From Candidatus Eiseniibacteriota bacterium (GTDB lineage Bacteria; Eisenbacteria; RBG-16-71-46; JABDJR01), in the NCBI GenBank assembly GCA_013003415.1, contig JABDJR010000168.1:1-8839 (forward strand): 8,839 nt of DNA, in the 5' to 3' direction. The notes beneath the pieces were generated by a model. The model did not search any database and had not been told where the DNA came from. It was given only the letters and a program-made list of their open reading frames with translations. The stretch's first letter is position 1, and each line of letters opens with the position of its first letter. Made by a program: the position numbers and the translations under genes. Of the stretch, positions 1 to 4,836 are shown piece after piece.

Positions 1-1617
1 TTTGGTACCGCCAACCGCGTGCTTATGGCCTTTGGTGAAGAGCCGCGGCAGACGGTGGCGCGCGCGGCTCAGTTGCCCCAGACCTTGGTGCCGCCAACCC
101 TGGTGAAACTTTGGAGTCACCGCGACCTTCTGAAGACGCTTTCGAAAGTCGGCATGCGTCGGGTTTCTTCCGGGCCCGTGCGCAAAGTGAAACAAAACCC
201 GCCGGTCTTGAGCACCCTTCCCGCTTTGAAAACCTGGGAGCAAGATGGCGGACCCTTTATTACCTTGCCGCTGGTGTATACCGAACACCCCGAAGGTCAC
301 GGGTCTAACCTGGGCATGTATCGCATTCAGATTTACGACGACGCCACGACAGGGATCCATTGGCAAATCGGGAAGGGGGGAGGCTTTCATTACCAAGTTG
401 CGGAAAAGAAGAACCAAGCTCTCCCGGTAAACATTATCGTGGGCGGACCGCCGGCCTTGATTCTGGGTGCCATCGCGCCGCTCCCCGAAAACGTGCCCGA
501 GTTGTTGCTGGCGTCGTTGCTTGCGGGGAAGCGCTTGCCTTTGGCCGACAACCCCGCCGGGCCTCTGCCTCTGGTTTCTGAAGCCGAGTTTGTCTTGGTG
601 GGAGAAGTGCCGCCGAATGAGCGGCGGTTGGAGGGTCCCTTTGGGGATCACTACGGCTATTACTCTCTCGAGCACGAGTACCCGGTCTTTCACTGCCACA
701 CCATGTATCACCGTGAAGATGCGATCTTCCCGGCCACGGTGGTCGGGAAACCGCGTCAGGAAGACTTCTTCATTGGCGACTTTCTGCAGGAGCTTCTGTC
801 TCCCATTTTCCCGGTGGTGATGCCCGCGGTCGAAGATCTTTGGTCCTACGGCGAAACCGGTTACCACTCCCTCAGTGCGGCGGTGGTGAAGTCGCGCTAC
901 AAGCGCGAGTCCATGGCTTCGGCTTTCCGGATCCTGGGGGAAGGTCAGCTTTCGCTGACAAAGTTTTTGTTGGTGATGGACAAGCCCCAAGATCTGAAGA
1001 ACTTCAAATCAGTTCTGACCCATGTACTAGAACGCGCCGACTTCAGAACCGATCTCTACATCTTCGGCAACCTTTCCATGGATACTCTCGATTACTCGGG
1101 CACTACGGTGAACGAGGGATCGAAGGGCGTGTTGCTTGGGGTGGGGGATCCTATTCGAGATTTGCCCCACGCTTATGAGGGGGATTTGCCCGTCGGCATT
1201 AACGAGGTGGCGGTCTTCTGTCCCGGGTGTCTGGTGATCTCGGGGCCCACGGTAGCCGACGATCCCCACGCCGGTTCTCGGGTGGTTCAGCACCCCGGTT
1301 TCCGAGAGTGGCCCATGATTGTGTTGGTCGATCGCGCAGAGGAAGCGGCTCGTTCGTCGGCCCGTTTTCTGTGGACCACCTTCACCCGGTTCGAGCCTGC
1401 CGCAGACATCCACTCCGCCGAGGCGCGGGTGATCAAGAACCATGTAGCCTACGAGACGCCGGTTCTGATCGATGCCAGACTCAAGCCCCACTTCCCGGAA
1501 GAGCTATTCTGCGACCCGGAAACGGCCAAAACCGTGTCCGAACGCTGGAAGGAGTACTTTCCATCGGGGCAAGTGGCTATGGGCGAGTCAGATACGGCTG
1601 ACCTCGACCGGCTCTAA
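1..1617 (+). CDS. UbiD-family prenylated-FMN-dependent decarboxylase, 5' partial
   Basis: The reading frame is open from base 1, and the residues before the first possible start (FGTANRV, then LMAFGEEP) match the conserved UbiD stretch, so the real start lies outside the window. About 538 C-terminal residues are present. Counting from the GTG at 19, the family landmarks are the NLGMYR segment (N97, R102) and the EGPFGDHYGYY signature (E205, D210). By spacing these correspond to the Arg and two acidic residues of the UbiD catalytic triad, with Asp in the second acidic position, as in bacterial UbiD. E161 lies 44 residues before E205, as does the metal-binding Glu in Fdc1. The family decarboxylates aromatic or alpha,beta-unsaturated acids using prFMN made by UbiX; in many bacteria this serves ubiquinone or menaquinone synthesis. 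That substrate is inferred; no quinone genes are visible next to it. No terminator was seen after the stop. Confidence 0.93.
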   Translation, partial: FGTANRVLMAFGEEPRQTVARAAQLPQTLVPPTLVKLWSHRDLLKTLSKVGMRRVSSGPVRKVKQNPPVLSTLPALKTWEQDGGPFITLPLVYTEHPEGHGSNLGMYRIQIYDDATTGIHWQIGKGGGFHYQVAEKKNQALPVNIIVGGPPALILGAIAPLPENVPELLLASLLAGKRLPLADNPAGPLPLVSEAEFVLVGEVPPNERRLEGPFGDHYGYYSLEHEYPVFHCHTMYHREDAIFPATVVGKPRQEDFFIGDFLQELLSPIFPVVMPAVEDLWSYGETGYHSLSAAVVKSRYKRESMASAFRILGEGQLSLTKFLLVMDKPQDLKNFKSVLTHVLERADFRTDLYIFGNLSMDTLDYSGTTVNEGSKGVLLGVGDPIRDLPHAYEGDLPVGINEVAVFCPGCLVISGPTVADDPHAGSRVVQHPGFREWPMIVLVDRAEEAARSSARFLWTTFTRFEPAADIHSAEARVIKNHVAYETPVLIDARLKPHFPEELFCDPETAKTVSERWKEYFPSGQVAMGESDTADLDRL

Positions 1618-1676
1618 AGCGCGTCGGTTCAATTCACCCAAAGCGAAAAAAATAAAGCGGCCCAGCTTGTAAGAGA

Positions 1677-1682
1677 TTGACA
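1677..1682 (+). promoter_or_regulatory. Possible -35 element (TTGACA) upstream of the PEP-CTERM gene
   Basis: A perfect TTGACA lies in the 128-base gap between the UbiD gene and the PEP-CTERM gene, preceded by an A-rich tract (about 1645-1656) that could act as an UP-like element. No good -10 box sits 16-18 bases downstream: the sequence there is TTTCCAC, and the better TAGACT at 1693 is only 10 bases away. A TTGACA is expected about twice per strand by chance in a window this size, so this is a weak call. Confidence 0.22.
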
Positions 1683-1733
1683 CTCCGTCTGTTAGACTTT
1701 TCCACCTTGAACATCGCTGGACTTTTACAACTT

Positions 1734-1739
1734 AGAGGT
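1734..1739 (+). promoter_or_regulatory. Ribosome binding site of the PEP-CTERM gene
   Basis: AGAGGT lies six bases before the ATG at 1746. This fixes the start there rather than at the in-frame TTG at 1677, because the protein then begins directly with a normal signal peptide. Confidence 0.65.
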
Positions 1740-1745
1740 ACCCTC

Positions 1746-2513
1746 ATGAATCGCCTAAGCGCCGCCTGCTTATCCGTTTTGTGCATCGTCGCCTTGTCTT
1801 TCCCTGCCAGTGCGTCTGCTGGAATGATTGACTTTGCCGGTTTTGCTCACGGTCAAATTATGAACACGCAGTACGTGGCTCCGTTTGGAGTGACGGTCTC
1901 TGCTTTGAACGAAGGTGGCGGACCTGATCTGCCCATCGTTTTCGACAGCACCTTTATGGGTTCCACCACCGACGGAGATCTGTTGGCCCCGTGGGACGCG
2001 GGCAACCTTGCCCCCAACAGCTATCGCGGCAACCTTCTCATCTTGGCTGAGAACGACATCGACGCGAACAACGACTCCATCATCGACGATCCCGACGATG
2101 AAGGTTCGCGGAACGCCGGTAGCCTTTATTTCGATTTTGCAAACGAGATCTCTGAAGTGTCCTTCGACCTCTTCGATATCGAGAGCGTCGGAGCCGAGCC
2201 TGGCTCCATCAAGTTCTACAAGAACGGTGGCGTGGTCGGCACGGTGACCTTCAACGACCTCATTACCAACAACGGTAACGGGTTCTACGATGGCTCCATC
2301 ACCTTCGGCAACAACTCCGCGAACCGCATCCAGGCCATTCAGGCTGGTGACTTTAATGTCAGCGGGTTTGAGCGTGTTGAGTTCGTCCTGGGTGGTTCCG
2401 GTGCTGTCTCGAACGTCCAGTTTGAAAGCGCCATTCCCGAGCCGGCGACCATCGCCCTCATGCTCATGGGAATTGGTGGAGGCGTGGCCCGGGCCCGTCG
2501 TCGCCGCAGCTAG
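1746..2513 (+). CDS. PEP-CTERM sorting domain protein, exported
   Basis: The 255-residue protein starts with a classic signal peptide (positive N-terminus, hydrophobic run at residues 6-19, cleavage likely after ASASA at 25). It ends with a PEP-CTERM tail: IPEP at 230-233, a hydrophobic segment to about 248, then an Arg-rich end (RARRRRS). Proteins with this tail are recognised by exosortase (EpsH/XrtA type), processed and delivered to the envelope or the exopolysaccharide matrix in Gram-negative bacteria. The mature part is rich in Asp, Asn and Gly and low in Lys. An acidic stretch at about 103-119 has spaced Asp/Asn residues (DIDANNDS, then DDPDDEG) resembling a calcium-binding loop; that is a suggestion only. 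The body has the beta-rich look of PEP-CTERM surface proteins and no enzymatic motif I recognise. No exosortase gene is in the window. It appears to be a single-gene unit with its own terminator. Confidence 0.92.
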   Translation: MNRLSAACLSVLCIVALSFPASASAGMIDFAGFAHGQIMNTQYVAPFGVTVSALNEGGGPDLPIVFDSTFMGSTTDGDLLAPWDAGNLAPNSYRGNLLILAENDIDANNDSIIDDPDDEGSRNAGSLYFDFANEISEVSFDLFDIESVGAEPGSIKFYKNGGVVGTVTFNDLITNNGNGFYDGSITFGNNSANRIQAIQAGDFNVSGFERVEFVLGGSGAVSNVQFESAIPEPATIALMLMGIGGGVARARRRRS

Positions 2514-2530
2514 CTCTTTAGAAATTCAAG

Positions 2531-2562
2531 AAATGGCCCCCATTTTGGGGGTCATTTTTTTT
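2531..2562 (+). terminator. Rho-independent terminator after the PEP-CTERM gene
   Basis: An 11-base stem, AAATGGCCCCC (2531-2541) against GGGGGTCATTT (2547-2557), pairs with a single G-U wobble around the loop ATTTT and runs into eight T residues (2555-2562). It starts 17 bases after the stop codon and should separate the PEP-CTERM transcript from the sigma factor operon. Confidence 0.93.
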
Positions 2563-2599
2563 GCCCAAACCCCAAGGGGCATGGGAAGATCACGGCCCC

Positions 2600-2616
2600 G
2601 GCCAGGGCGTCTGGCC
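2600..2616. repeat. Short perfect inverted repeat upstream of the ECF sigma gene
   Basis: GGCCAG (2600-2605) and CTGGCC (2611-2616) form a perfect six-base stem with a five-base loop, 35 bases before the sigma factor start. No T-tract follows directly (the T run is at 2633-2638), so it is not a typical terminator. It could be a regulatory site or a chance GC-rich hairpin. Confidence 0.35.
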
Positions 2617-2651
2617 AGAGGATCGGACACACTTTTTTCCCGGTTAACGTA

Positions 2652-3257
2652 ATGAAGACAGATGCGGACAAATCAGGAAAAAAGAAGGAGAAACTGACAC
2701 TGAGTCAGGACGTGTTGAATCGTGTTCGAACCCGGGATCCCGACGCTTTAGGGCAACTTTTTGATGCCTATTTTCCTGTTGTGTACGGAACTGCCTTTCG
2801 TCTTTTGGGAAACCGCGATCAGGCTCAGGACGCCTCGCAAGACGTGTTCTGCAAGGTCCACCGGGCTGCCGATCAGCTGGATACCAGCCGCGACCCAGCA
2901 CCTTGGCTCGTAGGGATTACCTACAACGTTTGTCGCGACTACTGGCGGTCACGGGCCCACCGTCTGGCAACCCAAAGCGCGTCTTTGGATGAGCATCCAG
3001 CCCTGGGGGCAACCCTGAAGGTGGATGGGCCCGACCCGGAAACACAGGCCTCGCTGAATCAGCGAGAAATCTTGGTGCAGGAAGCCATCATGTCTCTACC
3101 TGAAGACATGCGCACCGTCGTGGTTTTGCACGACTACCAGGGAATGACCCACGAGGAAATTTCCCATGTCGTGGGCGCGAGTCACGCGGCAGTAAGGAAA
3201 CGTTATTCGAGAGCTTTGAGTCAGCTGGCCAAAGCATTAAAGGATCAGTTGGTATGA
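2652..3257 (+). CDS. ECF-family RNA polymerase sigma factor
   Basis: The protein has 201 residues, a normal length for an ECF sigma factor, with only regions 2 and 4. Region 2 spans about 28-100: DAYFPVVYGTAFRLLG, then DQAQDASQDVF (2.2, core binding) and WLVGITYNVCRDYWR (2.3/2.4, -10 recognition). Region 4 spans about 142-196: LPEDMRTVVVLHDYQGMTHEEIS followed by the helix-turn-helix VVGASHAAVRKRYSRAL. The first 27 residues are Lys-rich and variable. The ATG at 2652 has no clear Shine-Dalgarno sequence. AAGGAG at 2685-2690 lies inside the gene and is badly spaced for the in-frame GTG at 2712, so I keep 2652. The stop overlaps the start of the FecR-domain gene, making a sigma/anti-sigma operon. 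Signal and regulon are unknown. Confidence 0.95.
   Translation: MKTDADKSGKKKEKLTLSQDVLNRVRTRDPDALGQLFDAYFPVVYGTAFRLLGNRDQAQDASQDVFCKVHRAADQLDTSRDPAPWLVGITYNVCRDYWRSRAHRLATQSASLDEHPALGATLKVDGPDPETQASLNQREILVQEAIMSLPEDMRTVVVLHDYQGMTHEEISHVVGASHAAVRKRYSRALSQLAKALKDQLV
3240..3244 (+). promoter_or_regulatory. Ribosome binding site of the FecR-domain gene
   Basis: AAGGA lies inside the last codons of the sigma gene, nine bases before the ATG at 3254. Together with the ATGA overlap it suggests translational coupling of the two proteins. Confidence 0.55.
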
Positions 3258-4135
3258 GTGAAATGCCACCCGAAAAACTGACCGCCGAAGAAGCACGAGT
3301 TCAAAAGCTCCTGCGTTCTTTGAGTGCGCCCGAGGGAGACTCTTCTTTTCAGAAGAGCCTGCGGGATCAGTTTGTGTCGGGGGAACTCCAAGAGACGGGG
3401 AATGCCACGGAGGCCGGTGAGGCTGGCGCGACCGCTACACCCAGTAGGGCGGCGACGCCTGATCGCGCCAAGGTTGTCCCTATCGAGTCCCATGCACGCT
3501 CGATTTGGACCTGGGCCGTGGCCGCCGCGGCGGTGGTTGCGATCGTCTTTTCGGCGGTGATGTACAACACGGGCCCGGCTTACGAATTCATGGCCGTGCG
3601 CGGTTCGGGCTTTGTGGAAGTAAACGGAGAACGCATTGCCGCCAGCAACATTCCTCAGTTAACCGCTGCCATTCACGGTGGCGCGCGGGTCAAGTTGGAT
3701 CCGTCGGTGGAAATGGATGTGCGGGTGCCCGGTTACTTTGCCCTTCAGCTCACCGAAAACACAGACATGATTCTTCCCCGGTCACCCGGAAAGCTCTGGG
3801 GCAAAACCCAAAACGCTCTTTTCGAAAACGGCGAGGTACGTGTGACCACCGCGGCCGACTTCCCCGGAAGCCAGCTCACCTTCTCGACTCCCGAGGCGGT
3901 GGTTGAAGTGAACGGCACCACCTTGGCCGTGATCCGTGATGAAGACGGAACGTGTGTGTGTGTCTACAGCGGCTCGGTCGGCATGTCCGAGCCGTGCATG
4001 CCCCCGGAACCGGTGGCTGAGGGTAAGCGGAAACTCATGTTCCGCGATCACCACAAAGAGCCGGTGCTCATGGAGATCACTCCTATGGAGCGGACCAAGC
4101 TCCAGATGTTCGAGGACGCCGCGGGTACCCACTAG
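3254..4135 (+). CDS. FecR-domain membrane protein, probable anti-sigma factor
   Basis: The 293-residue protein has three parts. A cytoplasmic N-terminus of about 80 residues starts with a helical stretch (residues 8-42) and continues with an Ala/Thr-rich linker. One membrane segment follows at about 84-104 (SIWTWAVAAAAVVAIVFSAV). The rest is a periplasmic part with a FecR-like beta domain at about 140-245, recognisable from the ENGEVRV element, the LTFSTPEAVVEVNGTTLAV core and the YSGSV strand. In FecR-type regulators the N-terminus holds the ECF sigma factor and the periplasmic domain senses a partner. The ATGA overlap with the sigma gene supports that role. The N-terminus lacks an obvious HxxxCxxC zinc anti-sigma motif. 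No TonB-dependent receptor or STN domain gene is adjacent, so this is not a standard Fec-type iron system as far as the window shows. Three cysteines (234, 236, 248) lie at the end of the FecR domain. Confidence 0.85.
   Translation: MSEMPPEKLTAEEARVQKLLRSLSAPEGDSSFQKSLRDQFVSGELQETGNATEAGEAGATATPSRAATPDRAKVVPIESHARSIWTWAVAAAAVVAIVFSAVMYNTGPAYEFMAVRGSGFVEVNGERIAASNIPQLTAAIHGGARVKLDPSVEMDVRVPGYFALQLTENTDMILPRSPGKLWGKTQNALFENGEVRVTTAADFPGSQLTFSTPEAVVEVNGTTLAVIRDEDGTCVCVYSGSVGMSEPCMPPEPVAEGKRKLMFRDHHKEPVLMEITPMERTKLQMFEDAAGTH
3952..3963 (+). repeat. (GT)6 dinucleotide tract inside the FecR-domain gene
   Basis: Six GT units encode the Cys-Val-Cys-Val strand of the FecR domain. Short dinucleotide tracts can slip during replication, and a change of one unit would shift the frame and remove the last 50-60 residues. 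At six units the slippage rate is expected to be low. Confidence 0.6.
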
Positions 4136-4205
4136 CCGCGAAGCTAAGCCTGAAGTTGTAGCAAGGGTCGCCGACAAGCATGCCGACTAACTGGTTTCGA
4201 TTCTG

Positions 4206-4223
4206 GTATAACTTTTGTTATAC
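4206..4223. promoter_or_regulatory. Palindromic operator overlapping the toxin-antitoxin promoter
   Basis: GTATAAC (4206-4212) and GTTATAC (4217-4223) form a perfect seven-base inverted repeat separated by TTTT. The right arm contains TATACT (4219-4224), a good -10 hexamer whose transcript would start at about 4231, right at the antitoxin ATG (4232). The left arm contains TATAAC (4207-4212), another -10-like hexamer that would give a leader of about 13 bases. No convincing -35 is seen for either. Ribbon-helix-helix antitoxins bind such palindromes and repress their own operon, so this is the likely autoregulatory operator. Confidence 0.7.
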
Positions 4224-4231
4224 TTCGGAAT

Positions 4232-4474
4232 ATGAAAACGGCTATATCTTTACCCGATGAGTTGTTCCGGCGGGCTGAACAGCTGGCCAAACGAATGCGT
4301 GTTTCGCGAAGTGAGCTGTACCAGCGCGCGCTTGCTGCCTTTCTTGAGAGGCATAGCGATGAGAAAGTGACGGAGGCGTTGAATGCGGTGTATTCTGCAG
4401 ACCCCGCCGAGACCCACCTTGATCCTGTTTTAGAGCAGATGCAAAGCCACTCCGTTTTTGAGGAAGATTGGTAG
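4232..4474 (+). CDS. Ribbon-helix-helix antitoxin of a MazEF-like pair
   Basis: The 80-residue protein begins with the beta strand and two helices of a CopG/MetJ-type ribbon-helix-helix fold (KTAISLPDELFRRAEQLAK, then VSRSELYQRALAAFLERH, residues 2-41). That part dimerises and binds DNA. The C-terminal half (about 42-80) is acidic and ends in Glu, Asp and Trp, as expected for a flexible tail that wraps around the toxin. Antitoxins of this type partner MazF toxins in mycobacteria and many other bacteria. The gene follows a palindromic promoter and overlaps the toxin start by one base (TAGTG). The sequence before the ATG has only a weak GGA close to the start, so the mRNA may be leaderless or nearly so. 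Confidence 0.9.
   Translation: MKTAISLPDELFRRAEQLAKRMRVSRSELYQRALAAFLERHSDEKVTEALNAVYSADPAETHLDPVLEQMQSHSVFEEDW
4460..4466 (+). promoter_or_regulatory. Ribosome binding site of the toxin gene
   Basis: GAGGAAG lies within the end of the antitoxin gene, seven bases before the GTG at 4474. It supports GTG 4474 over the in-frame TTG at 4468 as the toxin start. Confidence 0.7.
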
Positions 4475-4815
4475 TGAATCGTGGAGAAATCTGGTGGGCA
4501 GAACTACCGAACCCCAGAGGTTCGGAGCCTGGTTTTCGGAGACCGGTCTTAATTGTTCAGGCGAACGCTTTCAATGCCAGTCAAATCAGAACCGTGATCG
4601 TGGCTGCTATCACTTCCAATCTGAAATTAGAGGAAGCTCCCGGAAACGTTCGCCTGTCTAAGCGTCACAGCAAGTTGTCAAAAACTTCTGTGGTCAACGT
4701 TTCCCAGTTGCTGACGATCGACCGTTGTTTCCTAGTTCAAAAAGCGTGCAAGATACCGCGCTCAGCACAGGATCTGGTTGATTCAGGCATCCGCCTCGCT
4801 CTGGATCTAGAGTGA
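4474..4815 (+). CDS. MazF/PemK-type endoribonuclease toxin
   Basis: The 113-residue protein matches MazF in length and order of motifs. It opens with NRGEIWWAELP, the first strand of the PemK/MazF barrel. SEPGFRRPVLIVQANAFN follows (residues 17-34) with R23 in the place of the catalytic Arg of E. coli MazF, and then VIVAAITSNL with T47 in the place of the catalytic Thr. Late segments TSVVNVSQLLTIDR and a C-terminal helix complete the fold. MazF toxins cut single-stranded RNA at short sequence motifs, stopping translation until neutralised by the antitoxin. The GTG start shares its G with the antitoxin stop (TAGTG), so translation is probably coupled. The gene appears intact. Hand count over 4561-4740 gives 86 G or C in 180 bases (48%), lower than the surrounding genes, which suggests acquisition as a mobile toxin-antitoxin unit. 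Cleavage specificity cannot be read from sequence. Confidence 0.93.
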   Translation: MNRGEIWWAELPNPRGSEPGFRRPVLIVQANAFNASQIRTVIVAAITSNLKLEEAPGNVRLSKRHSKLSKTSVVNVSQLLTIDRCFLVQKACKIPRSAQDLVDSGIRLALDLE

Positions 4816-4836
4816 CCGGGCTCGCGCTCGTTTCTT

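Noticed and set aside
1027..1491. Long minus-strand open frame (154 codons) inside the UbiD gene
   Set aside because: The plus-strand protein is unmistakably UbiD with its catalytic motifs, and the opposite-strand translation shows no recognisable fold and is rich in Arg and Gly, as expected for a shadow frame in GC-rich DNA.
1677..1745. N-terminal extension of the PEP-CTERM protein from the TTG at 1677
   Set aside because: The ATG at 1746 has a ribosome binding site and starts a standard signal peptide. The extension would bury it.
4468..4473. TTG at 4468 as the toxin start
   Set aside because: The GTG at 4474 is better spaced from GAGGAAG and gives the usual MazF N-terminus.
4816..4836. 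Bidirectional terminator between the convergent toxin and peptidase genes
   Set aside because: The 21-base gap has no stable stem or T-run that I can see, although termination is expected somewhere nearby.
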